This document shows positions 45,974 to 54,254 of a DNA stretch of 64,000 bases, piece by piece. Source of the stretch: a virus; the IMG/VR virus record IMGVR_UViG_3300035703_000060, positions 1 to 64,000 of that record; one strand, 5' to 3'. The stretch's first letter is position 1. Every line of letters starts with the position of its first letter. The notes beneath the pieces were generated by a model. It searched no databases, was not told the origin of the DNA, and worked only from the letters and a program-made list of their open reading frames with translations. A program made the position numbers and the translations under genes.

Positions 45974-46518
45974 TGGCAACTTCACCATTCAATAAACAAT
46001 TACAAAATAGAAACTTTCTATCCCCAGTAGGATTTGAATTTTCTTTGGCAAAGTATCCAAAAGTTTCCTTTTTTTGTAACTCTGCAAAAATTCCACAAAT
46101 ATCATTGCAAACTGAAATTCAATCCACTTATTTAAAGCAAATTGACATTCCTGGTGACCAATTAACATATTCCGATTTAACATTAAGATTTTTAGTTGAT
46201 GAAGATTTAGTTAATTATAAAACTGTGCATAACTGGTTAACTTCTCTTGGATTTCCAGAAACAGCAGATCAATATGCAAGTCAATTGAATGAAAATGGAA
46301 TTAGAGACCCTTTAAATTTTTTCAGTGATGGTACTTTGATTATTTTAAATAGCAATTATAATCCAAAAGCACAAGTAAAATTTAAAGACCTTTTTCCAGT
46401 TTCTTTAACTTCTTTAGATTTTGATTCTACAGCAACAGACATACAATACTTTACGGCAGAGGTATCTTTCAAGTATACTGTCTATAATATCCTTAACATG
46501 CAAAATAAACCATTATGA
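45973..46518 (+). CDS. gp3: Tail completion / sheath stabiliser protein, gp3-like
   Basis: 181 residues (T4 gp3 176). Starts MATSPFNKQLQNRNFLSPVG, then S-F-F-C-N-S-A-K-I-P-Q-I-S-L and F-L-V-D-E-D-L-V-N-Y. The S-A-K-I-P stretch is reminiscent of tail-tube-fold proteins. The slot between gp23 and uvsY is where cyanophage annotations usually put gp3, the tail-tube terminator. Assignment depends largely on that order; a different tube-fold protein (gp54-like) is the alternative. One-nt overlap with the preceding gene, 4-nt overlap with uvsY. Confidence 0.6.
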   Translation: MATSPFNKQLQNRNFLSPVGFEFSLAKYPKVSFFCNSAKIPQISLQTEIQSTYLKQIDIPGDQLTYSDLTLRFLVDEDLVNYKTVHNWLTSLGFPETADQYASQLNENGIRDPLNFFSDGTLIILNSNYNPKAQVKFKDLFPVSLTSLDFDSTATDIQYFTAEVSFKYTVYNILNMQNKPL

Positions 46519-46946
46519 ATCTTGACGAAATACAGGACATGTGGCAGAGAGATTCTGTCATCGATCCTGATAATTTACATGATGAATCCTTAAAAATTCC
46601 TCAACTACATTCAAAATATTATACAGTTTATAATACAATTACTCTTCTTCGTGAAAAAGCAAGAGAAACTCATAATAGAGTTAAGTTAGAACGATACAAC
46701 TACTACACAGGAAAGGCACCAGCAGAGGTTTACGTAAAAGAACCTTTCCCATATAAAGTCAGAGAAAAAGACGCCTTACAGAGGCATATGGACGCAGATG
46801 AGAAACTTTCAAAAATTGAAATGAAGATTCGATATTATGATATTATGCTTAAGTTTCTTGAGGAAGTGATTAAGATGATTTCTAATCGTAATTATTCCAT
46901 CAAGAACGCAATAGATTGGAACCGCTTCCAGGCAGGGTTTAATTGA
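46515..46946 (+). CDS. uvsY: Recombination mediator UvsY
   Basis: 143 residues (T4 UvsY 137). It has the family layout: acidic N-terminus M-N-L-D-E-I-Q-D-M-W, central Y-Y-T-G-K-A-P, and a C-terminal I-K-N-A-I-D-W-N-R-F-Q-A-G close to the T4 ending. UvsY loads the UvsX recombinase on gp32-coated ssDNA. Followed by uvsW. Confidence 0.92.
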   Translation: MNLDEIQDMWQRDSVIDPDNLHDESLKIPQLHSKYYTVYNTITLLREKARETHNRVKLERYNYYTGKAPAEVYVKEPFPYKVREKDALQRHMDADEKLSKIEMKIRYYDIMLKFLEEVIKMISNRNYSIKNAIDWNRFQAGFN

Positions 46947-46949
46947 GAC

Positions 46950-46957
46950 AATAAATA
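46950..46957 (+). promoter_or_regulatory. Late promoter-like element (AATAAATA)
   Basis: 7/8 match to the late box just after uvsY, 23 nt before uvsW; uvsW is a late gene in T4, which fits. Confidence 0.45.
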
Positions 46958-46980
46958 CTCGTAAGTAATATTATGAGTAT

Positions 46981-48444
46981 ATGTCTCATTTGATTATATC
47001 AAAAAAGAATGAAGTATATCTTCAAGTAAAAGCAGAACCTCACATTTACTACGAACTGGCAGATCAGTTCACGTTTGAGGTTCCAAATGCTAAATTCAGT
47101 CCTCAGTTTCGCAACAAATATTGGGACGGAAAAATTCGTTTGTTCAATACCCAAACTGGTGAAATCTATGTTGGATTATTGGACAAACTTATAAGATTTT
47201 GTGAAAATCATGAATATACTTATGAATTTGTTGATAATAAATTTTATGGTCTTCCTTTTGAGGTAAACAAAAATATCTCAAAAGAAGGTGTAAAGGATTA
47301 TATGAATTCTATCTGCAAGTATGCTCCCCGCGAGTATCAAGTTGAGGGAGTATACGACGCTTTAAGACATAATAGAAAGTTGTTGATATCTCCAACTGCT
47401 TCTGGAAAGTCTTTGATGATATACTCGATTGTGAGATATTACGTTGAGAGAGGACAAAATACTCTGATAGTCGTGCCGACGACATCCCTTGTAGAGCAGA
47501 TGTATAAAGATTTTGCAGATTATGGATGGGATGTGGGTTCATTTTGCCACAAGATATACGCGGGAAAGGAAAGAGAAACAGACTCTCAGGTGATTATCAC
47601 TACCTGGCAGTCCATCTACAAACTTCCCCGACAATATTTCTCAAGATTTAATGTGGTCGTTGGAGATGAAGCACACCAGTTTAAATCAAAGTCATTAGTA
47701 TCTATAATGACAAAACTTTCTGATGCAAAATATCGTTTTGGATTTACTGGTACATTAGATGGATCACAAACTCATAAATGGGTTTTAGAAGGTTTATTTG
47801 GTCCTTCTTATAAGATTATCCGTACAGATGAATTGATGCAAAAGGGTCATGTTGCAAAACTTGATATTAATATTCTTTTATTAAAGCATCCACCAAATAG
47901 ATTTGAAACCTTTGAAGATGAAGTTCAATATATCATTAATCACGAAAAACGAAATAAGTTTATTCGCAATCTTGCTTTAGATCTTAAAGGTAATACACTT
48001 ATTCTTTTTTCAAGAGTTGAAGGACATGGGCAACCTTTGTACGATCTCATAAATAATAGCAAATCTGATCATCGTCATGTTTTTTTCGTTCATGGAGGCG
48101 TGGATACTGAAGATAGAGAACAGGTTAGAGAAATTACTGAAAAAGAAAATGATGCAATCATTGTGGCATCATATGGAACGTTTAGTACAGGAATTAACAT
48201 TAAGAATTTACATAATGTTATTTTTGCATCACCTTCAAAGTCTAGAATCCGTAATCTACAATCAATCGGAAGAGTACTCCGAAAAGGTAACAATAAAGTA
48301 AAAGCAACTTTATATGATATTGCCGATGATATCAGTTATAAGTCAAGAAAAAATTATACACTTAATCATTTAATGGAAAGAATAAAAGTTTATAATGAAG
48401 AAAATTTCAATTATGATATTGTAAACATACCAATTAAAAACTAA
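46981..48444 (+). CDS. uvsW: ATP-dependent DNA/RNA helicase UvsW
   Basis: 487 residues (T4 UvsW about 500), superfamily 2. N-terminal small domain, then Q-like motif R-E-Y-Q (117-120), Walker A S-P-T-A-S-G-K-S (137-144), D-E-A-H (229-232), motif III F-T-G-T-L (255-259) and motif VI S-I-G-R-V-L-R-K-G. UvsW unwinds R-loops and recombination intermediates, shutting off origin-dependent replication late in infection. Its stop overlaps the next ATG by 1 nt. Confidence 0.96.
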   Translation: MSHLIISKKNEVYLQVKAEPHIYYELADQFTFEVPNAKFSPQFRNKYWDGKIRLFNTQTGEIYVGLLDKLIRFCENHEYTYEFVDNKFYGLPFEVNKNISKEGVKDYMNSICKYAPREYQVEGVYDALRHNRKLLISPTASGKSLMIYSIVRYYVERGQNTLIVVPTTSLVEQMYKDFADYGWDVGSFCHKIYAGKERETDSQVIITTWQSIYKLPRQYFSRFNVVVGDEAHQFKSKSLVSIMTKLSDAKYRFGFTGTLDGSQTHKWVLEGLFGPSYKIIRTDELMQKGHVAKLDINILLLKHPPNRFETFEDEVQYIINHEKRNKFIRNLALDLKGNTLILFSRVEGHGQPLYDLINNSKSDHRHVFFVHGGVDTEDREQVREITEKENDAIIVASYGTFSTGINIKNLHNVIFASPSKSRIRNLQSIGRVLRKGNNKVKATLYDIADDISYKSRKNYTLNHLMERIKVYNEENFNYDIVNIPIKN

Positions 48445-48851
48445 TGGGAGATGAATTCTACGCAATTATAAAATTAGTATCTGGTGAGGAGATCATGTCT
48501 CTTGTAATGGTCGATGAGAATGATGGTGATCCTGTTGTAGTTCTTCAAAATCCAATTACAATGAAAATGATTACAAGTTCTCAAGGATCTTTTGTTAAAG
48601 TAAAGTCGTGGATAGAAATGTCTGATGATGATTTCTTTATTATAAAATTAGATAAGATTATTACTATGACTGAAACTAAAGATAAAAGAATGATCAATCT
48701 TTATAACAACTACATTGAAGATGATTCTACCGTTGAATCTTATGAACCTGGAGGTCATGTTAGACCTTCTTCTAAGATGGGATATCTATCTTCTGTCGAA
48801 GATGCTCGTAAGAAACTCGAAAGAATCTTTAAGGGTATTAAAGAAAGCTAA
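48444..48851 (+). CDS. Conserved phage protein, small beta-barrel-like
   Basis: 135 residues. N-terminal two thirds are strand-rich: Y-A-I-I-K-L-V-S-G-E-E-I-M-S-L-V, V-V-V-L-Q-N-P-I-T-M, then V-K-V-K-S-W. This L-x-S-G-E-E-I pattern recalls Sm-like or SH3-type barrels, but that is a visual impression only. The C-terminus is a short charged helix (D-A-R-K-K-L-E-R-I-F). It sits between uvsW and gp55; a conserved cyanophage gene with no role known to me. Confidence 0.65.
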   Translation: MGDEFYAIIKLVSGEEIMSLVMVDENDGDPVVVLQNPITMKMITSSQGSFVKVKSWIEMSDDDFFIIKLDKIITMTETKDKRMINLYNNYIEDDSTVESYEPGGHVRPSSKMGYLSSVEDARKKLERIFKGIKES

Positions 48852-48921
48852 ACTCTCATCTTCAACCGGGACAAAGGTAGTCTACATGGTTTTAGGTCTT
48901 ATGTCAAGCCCTTCAGTTATG

Positions 48922-48930
48922 TGCTATAAT
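48922..48930 (+). promoter_or_regulatory. Extended -10 promoter for gp55
   Basis: TGCTATAAT: perfect TATAAT at 48925-48930 with the TG extension at 48922-48923. The -35 region is poor, as is common for extended -10 promoters. It lies 37 nt before gp55, inside a 116-nt gap with no other feature. Confidence 0.65.
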
Positions 48931-48967
48931 GGTTATAACATTTTAAAACTTAATAGAATTTATTATT

Positions 48968-49492
48968 ATGCCAAGAGGAAAGGGTAAATCCGAACATTAT
49001 GTTAACAACAAAGAATTTTTAGAAGCTTTGGTTGTTTATCGGAAAAAAGTAGAACAAGACTTTATGAGTAGGAACAGTAGAAGTCCTACTCAAGAAGATA
49101 GGGGAAAGCGTTGGGAAGGTAAACCTCCAATTCCAAATTATATTGGAGAATGTTTTTTAAAGATTGCCACACATCTTTCTTATAAACCAAACTTTGTTAA
49201 CTACATGTTTCGTGAAGATATGATTTCTGATGGAATAGAAAATTGTGTTCAGTACATTCACAATTTTGATCCAGAGAAATCAAGTAATCCTTTCTCATAC
49301 TTTACTCAAATTATTCACTACGCTTTTATACGAAGAATTACAAAGGAAAAGCGTCAGTTAGAAATTAAAACTAAAATTATTGAGAAGACTGGTTTTGATG
49401 AGGTTATGACAATTGATGATGGGTTGCTTTCTGGGAGCAATTCGGATTATAATACAATGAAGGACAACATCCAATATCGTAGTAACAGATGA
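48968..49492 (+). CDS. gp55: Late-transcription sigma factor gp55
   Basis: 174 residues (T4 gp55 185). The sigma region 2 core is visible: F-R-E-D-M-I-S-D-G-I-E-N-C-V-Q-Y-I and N-P-F-S-Y-F-T-Q-I-I-H-Y-A-F-I-R-R-I. The N-terminus is basic. It binds host RNA polymerase core and recognises the TATAAATA late box, with gp45 as mobile enhancer. It has its own host-type promoter, which makes sense because it must appear before late genes. Coupled to gp47 by ATGA. Confidence 0.95.
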   Translation: MPRGKGKSEHYVNNKEFLEALVVYRKKVEQDFMSRNSRSPTQEDRGKRWEGKPPIPNYIGECFLKIATHLSYKPNFVNYMFREDMISDGIENCVQYIHNFDPEKSSNPFSYFTQIIHYAFIRRITKEKRQLEIKTKIIEKTGFDEVMTIDDGLLSGSNSDYNTMKDNIQYRSNR

Positions 49493-50523
49493 AGGTAGCA
49501 ATTATCACAGATACTCATTATGGGTGTAAAAAGGGTTCTAAGTATATTCATGATTACTTTGAACTGTTTTATAAAAACGTATTCTTTCCTACCCTTGAAG
49601 AGCACGGAGTAGAAGCAGTTATTCATATGGGAGATGCTTTTGATAGTCGCAAGTCAATTGACTATCAAAGTCTTGAGTGGTCAAAACGAGTTGTATTTGA
49701 CCCTCTCAAAAAATATGATGTTCATATGATCATTGGTAATCACGATACTTATTACAAAAATACAAATACTGTAAATTCTCCTGAACTTTTATTGCAAACG
49801 TATTCTAATATTAAGACTTATAGTGATCCAACAGAAGTTAATATTGGTGGTCTAAAGATTTTATTTTTACCTTGGATTAATCAAGAAAATGAAGAAAAAA
49901 CTCTCAAACTTATTCAAAAGACAACTAGCAAGGTTGCGATGGGGCACCTTGAGTGTCAAGGATTTAGAGTTAATCGACAACTCATCATGGAGCATGGTCT
50001 TCAGAGCGAATTATTTGAGAAGTTCGATAGGGTCTACTCGGGACACTATCACACTAGATCGAATAATGGGATAATTTTTTATCTAGGAAATCCTTATGAA
50101 ATGTATTGGACGGATGTAAATGATACTAGAGGATTTCACATCTTTGATACTGAAACCTTAGAACATACTCCAATTAATAATCCTTATAAATTATTTTATA
50201 ATATTTACTATGAGGATACTCCTTACCAAATGTTTGATGCGACAGAGTATCAAAATAAAATTGTTAAAGTGATTGTTCGTAAAAAATCTAAACCAAAAGA
50301 TTTTGAAAAGTTTATTGATAAACTTTATAGTATTGGAGTTCAAGAATTAAAAATTATTGAAAATTTTGAAATTCAAGAAAGTGAAGACTTTAAAGTCGAT
50401 GAAGATGAGAATACACTATCAATTTTAAATCGTTACATTGATGATTCTGAATTTGATTTTGATAAATCTGTTATAAAAAATATTCTTCAAGATCTTTACC
50501 AACAAGCATCGCAGGTAGAGTAA
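49489..50523 (+). CDS. gp47: Recombination nuclease subunit gp47 (SbcD/Mre11-like)
   Basis: 344 residues (T4 gp47 339). Metallophosphoesterase motifs in order: D8-x-H10 (T-D-T-H-Y-G), G-D (I-H-M-G-D-A-F-D, about 45-52), G-N-H-D (83-86), and later G-H-Y-H-T-R. With gp46 it forms the Mre11/Rad50-like complex that resects DNA ends for recombination-dependent replication and degrades host DNA. ATGA overlap with gp55. Confidence 0.96.
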   Translation: MKVAIITDTHYGCKKGSKYIHDYFELFYKNVFFPTLEEHGVEAVIHMGDAFDSRKSIDYQSLEWSKRVVFDPLKKYDVHMIIGNHDTYYKNTNTVNSPELLLQTYSNIKTYSDPTEVNIGGLKILFLPWINQENEEKTLKLIQKTTSKVAMGHLECQGFRVNRQLIMEHGLQSELFEKFDRVYSGHYHTRSNNGIIFYLGNPYEMYWTDVNDTRGFHIFDTETLEHTPINNPYKLFYNIYYEDTPYQMFDATEYQNKIVKVIVRKKSKPKDFEKFIDKLYSIGVQELKIIENFEIQESEDFKVDEDENTLSILNRYIDDSEFDFDKSVIKNILQDLYQQASQVE

Positions 50524-50524
50524 A

Positions 50525-50794
50525 ATGTTTCTTCTCACTCTCAAAGACAAAAAAAATGATGGTGCATATGCTGTTCAAGATCAGTATGGGCACAAAGTTT
50601 TATTTCTTTTTGAGGAGGAAGATGATGCGACAAGGTATGCTATGATGCTTGAAGATCAAGAAGATCATGAAATGGATGTTGTCGAAGTTGATGCTGAACT
50701 CGCAATAAAAACTTGTAAATTATATAATTACAAATACTCTATAATTACTCCAAATGATATTGTAATTCCTCCAAAAAATGTTGTTATTTCATAA
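50525..50794 (+). CDS. DUF3110-like protein
   Basis: 89 residues. Pattern: V-L-F-L-F-E-E-E-D-D-A-T-R-Y-A-M-M-L-E at about 26-44, and near the end P-N-D-I-V-I-P-P-K-N. This matches DUF3110, a short domain I know from cyanobacterial genomes (F-E-x-x-D-D-A-x-R-F-A..L-E, closing P-P-E-x-N). Function unknown. Its insertion between gp47 and gp46, absent in T4, is a cyanophage trait and points to cyanobacterial origin. Its 3' end overlaps gp46 by 17 nt. Confidence 0.8.
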   Translation: MFLLTLKDKKNDGAYAVQDQYGHKVLFLFEEEDDATRYAMMLEDQEDHEMDVVEVDAELAIKTCKLYNYKYSIITPNDIVIPPKNVVIS

Positions 50795-52490
50795 GATTAA
50801 ATATAAAAACTTTTTAAGTTCTGGTAATCAATTTACAGAAGTTGATTTTAGAAAAAGTAGTACAAATTTAATAATTGGTACAAATGGTGCAGGTAAATCC
50901 ACAATGTTGGATGCACTTACTTTTGTTCTCTTTAATAAAAGTTTTAGGGGAATCACAAAACCTCAACTTGTCAATAGTACCAATGAAAAAGATTGTGTAG
51001 TTGAGATAGAATTTTCAGTTAATAGTAAAAATTATCTTGTTCGACGAGGGATCAAACCTAATATCTTTGACATTGAAGTTAATGGAGTTGCTCTCCATAA
51101 AGAAGCAGATGATCGTGCTAATCAAAGAATATTAGAAGAAAATATTTTAAAGGTAAATTACAAATCTTTTACTCAAATTGTAATTTTGGGTAGTAGTAAC
51201 TTTGTTCCTTTTATGCAACTTACATCTTCAAATCGTCGTGAGGTGATTGAAGATCTTTTAGACATTCGTATTTTTTCTGCTATGAATGCCTTAGTTAAAG
51301 ATAAGATTAAAGAGCAAAAGGAAGAAATTAAATCTTTAAGTTTGAAAAAAGATAATCTTAAAGATAAAATTAAAATGCAAGAGAGTTTTATTGAAGAACT
51401 TGAAAATCGTGGTAATGCCAATATAAATGCCAACAAAGAAAAGATTACCAAGTTAGATGAAGAAATTGGCGTTTATATGTCTGAGAACGCATCAACCGAA
51501 GAAGAAATTTCTAAGTTTATTAAAGAGCAAGAAGAAGTTATTGGTGCTGGAGATAAGTTAGTAAAGCTTAACAATCTAAAAGGTAAGATCTCTCAGAAAG
51601 TATTAACAGTTACTAAAGAACATAAGTTTTTTAGTGAAAATACGGTATGCCCTACTTGTACTCAAACCATAGAAGAAGAATTTCGATTAAATAGAATTGC
51701 AGATGCTCAAAATAAAGCAAAGGAACTTAAAGATGGTTATGAAGAACTTGAACAAACAATAAAGTTCGAACAAGAGAGAGAGCGTCAATTCAATGCACTT
51801 TCTAAGGAGATTACAAAATTAACGCATGGCATTTCTCAAAACAATACTCGGATTTCACTCAATCAAAGACAAATCCGAGATCTTGAATCTGAAATTCAAA
51901 CAATTGCCGAGAACCTTGCAAACCGAAATACTGAACATGAGAAACTAGAAGAATTTAAAGAAAATCTCCAAAATACAATTGAATATCTCTCAGATAAAAA
52001 ACAACAAATCGTTCATTACGATTTTGCCTATTCCTTACTTAAGGATGATGGTGTAAAAACGAAGATCATTAAGAAGTATCTTCCGTTCATAAATCAGCAG
52101 GTGAATCGTTATCTTCAGATGATGGATTTTTATATTAACTTCCATTTAGATGAAGAATTTAATGAAACAATTAAATCTCCAATTCATGAAAATTTTTCAT
52201 ATTCTTCTTTTTCAGAAGGTGAAAAAATGAGAGTAGATTTATCTCTACTTTTTACATGGAGAGAAGTTGCTAAACTTAAAAATTCAGTGAATACAAACCT
52301 GCTGATTATGGATGAGGTATTTGATTCATCTTTGGATGGATTTGGAACAGATGAGTTTCTTAAGATTATTCGTTATGTAATTAAAGACGCAAATATTTTT
52401 GTTATTTCACATAAGACTGGTCTTGAGGACAAATTTGAAAGTGTGTTAAAATTTGATAAAGTTAAAGGATTTAGTAGGTTAGTTGTATGA
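50778..52490 (+). CDS. gp46: Recombination ATPase subunit gp46 (SbcC/Rad50-like)
   Basis: 570 residues (T4 gp46 560). Walker A G-T-N-G-A-G-K-S-T (34-42), long coiled coils on both sides of a zinc hook C-P-T-C (about 294-297), ABC signature F-S-E-G-E-K-M-R, and Walker B L-L-I-M-D-E-V-F. It works with gp47 on DNA ends. The start is the ATG at 50778 inside the preceding gene, needed to keep the first strand M-L-L-F-H-K-I-K-Y-K-N-F. ATGA overlap with the next gene. Confidence 0.96.
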   Translation: MLLFHKIKYKNFLSSGNQFTEVDFRKSSTNLIIGTNGAGKSTMLDALTFVLFNKSFRGITKPQLVNSTNEKDCVVEIEFSVNSKNYLVRRGIKPNIFDIEVNGVALHKEADDRANQRILEENILKVNYKSFTQIVILGSSNFVPFMQLTSSNRREVIEDLLDIRIFSAMNALVKDKIKEQKEEIKSLSLKKDNLKDKIKMQESFIEELENRGNANINANKEKITKLDEEIGVYMSENASTEEEISKFIKEQEEVIGAGDKLVKLNNLKGKISQKVLTVTKEHKFFSENTVCPTCTQTIEEEFRLNRIADAQNKAKELKDGYEELEQTIKFEQERERQFNALSKEITKLTHGISQNNTRISLNQRQIRDLESEIQTIAENLANRNTEHEKLEEFKENLQNTIEYLSDKKQQIVHYDFAYSLLKDDGVKTKIIKKYLPFINQQVNRYLQMMDFYINFHLDEEFNETIKSPIHENFSYSSFSEGEKMRVDLSLLFTWREVAKLKNSVNTNLLIMDEVFDSSLDGFGTDEFLKIIRYVIKDANIFVISHKTGLEDKFESVLKFDKVKGFSRLVV

Positions 52491-53275
52491 TTGGAATTAT
52501 TGGAAATGGATTTGTAGGTAATGCAGTTTACCAAAATTTAAGAGACAAAGTATCTTGTAAAGTTTTTGATGTTGACAAGAATAAATCATTCAATACTCTG
52601 GATGAAGTATTAAAGCAATCATTTATTTTTGTTTGTTTGCCAACTCCAATGAAATCTACTGGTGAATGTGATCTTTCGATTTTGGATAATTTTTTTAAAA
52701 ATCTTCCAGAAATAGTCGATGGTATTTTTATTATTAAATCAACTGTTCCTATTGGAACAACTAAAAGATATGCTAAAAAGTATAAGGTGATTCATAATCC
52801 AGAATTTTTGACTGCTAGAAATGCTGTTGAAGACTTTAGAAATTCTGAAAGGAATGTTGTTGGTGGAAGTAAAAATCTGTGCCAACAGTTTGTTAATTTT
52901 TTTATAACTATTTTTCCAAATATTCCAAGTGTAATTACTACATCTGATGAAAGTGAAGCAATTAAATATTTTGCAAATAGTTTTCTTGCTTGCAAAGTTG
53001 CATACTTTAATAAAATGTATGATTTGTGTGAAGTAGTTGGTATGAACTATAATGTAGTTTGTGATGGTGTAACTTCTGATAGTCGAATCGGTAAATCTCA
53101 TACACAAGTCCCTGGTATTGACAATGACCGTGGATTTGGTGGCACTTGTTTTCCGAAAGATTTAAATTCTCTTATAAATCAGATGGAAGCGCACAGCATC
53201 GACGCTGATATGCTAAAATCTGTTTGGTCTTACAATCAACAAGTTCGCACGGTCATTGATTGGTCCGTAACCTAA
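52487..53275 (+). CDS. Nucleotide-sugar (UDP-glucose/GDP-mannose) 6-dehydrogenase, short form
   Basis: 262 residues. NAD-binding G-N-G-F-V-G (6-11), S-T-V-P-I-G-T-T (85-92), and active-site residues K160 and N164 (A-I-K-Y-F-A-N), and C221 in G-F-G-G-T-C-F-P-K-D. The family oxidises a sugar C6 alcohol to the acid with two NAD+. Usual length is about 390-430; here the C-terminal nucleotide-sugar-binding domain is missing after about residue 260, with a clean stop. It may still work as a minimal enzyme or accept another partner. Probably modifies host or phage glycans, perhaps alongside the glycosyltransferase at 906. Confidence 0.85.
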   Translation: MIGIIGNGFVGNAVYQNLRDKVSCKVFDVDKNKSFNTLDEVLKQSFIFVCLPTPMKSTGECDLSILDNFFKNLPEIVDGIFIIKSTVPIGTTKRYAKKYKVIHNPEFLTARNAVEDFRNSERNVVGGSKNLCQQFVNFFITIFPNIPSVITTSDESEAIKYFANSFLACKVAYFNKMYDLCEVVGMNYNVVCDGVTSDSRIGKSHTQVPGIDNDRGFGGTCFPKDLNSLINQMEAHSIDADMLKSVWSYNQQVRTVIDWSVT

Positions 53276-53276
53276 A

Positions 53277-53414
53277 ATGAACACTCCAAACTGGCAACAC
53301 CACTCTAAGAAGGAGCAGAAGCGGAAACTGAAACCGCAAGCACTCCGACAAGCAAAGGCACGACGCCAAGCACTCAAGAAGCGTCTCCAACAAGGGGGCG
53401 TTTCTTTTTTATAA
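53277..53414 (+). CDS. Small basic peptide whose gene ends in a terminator
   Basis: 45 residues: MNTPNWQHHSKKEQKRKL, then K-P-Q-A-L-R-Q-A-K-A-R-R-Q-A-L-K-K-R-L, ending Q-Q-G-G-V-S-F-L. Highly basic and helical, ATG 1 nt after the previous stop. Its last codons form the terminator hairpin and T-run (53378-53410). Charge, gene spacing and clean start suggest a real nucleic-acid-binding peptide; I believe similar short proteins occur in other cyanophages. The alternative is a non-coding leader. Confidence 0.55.
   Translation: MNTPNWQHHSKKEQKRKLKPQALRQAKARRQALKKRLQQGGVSFL
53378..53410 (+). terminator. Rho-independent terminator
   Basis: 11-bp stem (53378-53388 with 53394-53404) containing three G-T pairs, AACAA loop, followed by six T. 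It closes the uvsW-gp46-dehydrogenase group and abuts an exact late box. Confidence 0.82.
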
Positions 53415-53417
53415 ATA
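53410..53417 (+). promoter_or_regulatory. Late promoter-like element (TATAAATA)
   Basis: Exact late box starting on the last T of the terminator, 20 nt before the ATG at 53438. Confidence 0.7.
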
Positions 53418-53437
53418 TCTAAAAAGTCTTTATAAAA

Positions 53438-54175
53438 ATGAGAGATAAAGAATTTATAGATTTAAGTAATGCTTATAATCAAATTTGTGAGCAAAGTTAT
53501 GGGATTGATGCTTCAAAGCATGGTGGTCCAGATAAACTCTTACAAAAAATGGTTGATGAAAAGAAGAGAAGAGGTGATAAAGATGGTGGGGGAGAAGTAG
53601 TTCAAAGTGGACTTCAAAAAGCAAACTATGAACCAGAAGGTGAATTGGTACTAGAAAAGGACGAAACCGAAGAAGGTATTACTGGACTTCCAATTCCAAA
53701 AAAGAGAATGAGTTCTGCAAAAAGACATGAATTTGAAAAGAAAAGAAGAGCAGAAAGAAAAAAGCGTGGAGATGATAGAGTTGGAGATACTTTCTCTCAA
53801 CATAGAATGACTGGTAGTAGAGGGCGTGGATCTGAATATCAAAATATTCGCACAGTTCGTGAAGAAGTTCTTGTCGATTATCTTCTTGGAGAGGGTTTTG
53901 CTTCTGATGAAAAGTCAGCACAAGCAATCGCTGGTGTAATGAGTGAAGAGTGGAAAGATAATATTCTTGGAGAGGAAAAAAAAGAATTTCCAAGTGATAA
54001 AGTAAGGAAACAATCTGCTAAACATGAAAAAAATTATCTTACCAGACCAAATTCTTATTCTGGGCAAGCATCTAAATCAAAATCTAGAAAAATGAAAGCA
54101 ATTGCTTCTACTGTGGAAGTTGGTGATGACCCAAGAAATACCATGCATGGGCAGGATTTAAGAAAAATTAAATAG
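53438..54175 (+). CDS. Charged protein with MSEEW module, unknown
   Basis: 245 residues, very rich in Lys, Arg, Glu and Gly, mostly disordered-looking. Two recognisable pieces: A-N-Y-E-P-E-G-E-L (about 69-77), also in the 647-residue protein at 31607; and V-D-Y-L-L-G-E-G-F-A-S-D-E-K-S-A with V-M-S-E-E-W-K (about 147-173), shared with the protein at 56651. Late box upstream. Probably a virion-internal or assembly-linked protein; no catalytic site seen. Confidence 0.7.
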   Translation: MRDKEFIDLSNAYNQICEQSYGIDASKHGGPDKLLQKMVDEKKRRGDKDGGGEVVQSGLQKANYEPEGELVLEKDETEEGITGLPIPKKRMSSAKRHEFEKKRRAERKKRGDDRVGDTFSQHRMTGSRGRGSEYQNIRTVREEVLVDYLLGEGFASDEKSAQAIAGVMSEEWKDNILGEEKKEFPSDKVRKQSAKHEKNYLTRPNSYSGQASKSKSRKMKAIASTVEVGDDPRNTMHGQDLRKIK

Positions 54176-54187
54176 AGACCACTTCCC

Positions 54188-54233
54188 AAACTGGCACACT
54201 AGAGGGTTTCATCGCCCTCTTTTTTTGTATGAT
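54188..54233 (+). promoter_or_regulatory. Terminator-promoter cassette ahead of the vWA protease gene
   Basis: AAACTG at 54188-54193, then hairpin AGAGGG/CCCTCT (54201-54206 with 54215-54220) with a T-run, then GTATGAT, with TATGAT at 54228-54233. The same order and spacing (AAACTG to -10 box about 40 nt) recurs before cobS at 57643-57689. The hairpin should end the preceding transcript, and the TATGAT should start a new one 20 nt or so before the ATG at 54255. No convincing -35 box. Confidence 0.65.
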
Positions 54234-54254
54234 ACGCTCATACGCAACAAATCC

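Noticed and set aside
54225-54254. Upstream TTG start for the vWA protease gene
   Set aside because: The TTG lies in the T-run and -10 box of the cassette; the ATG at 54255 fits the promoter and family start.
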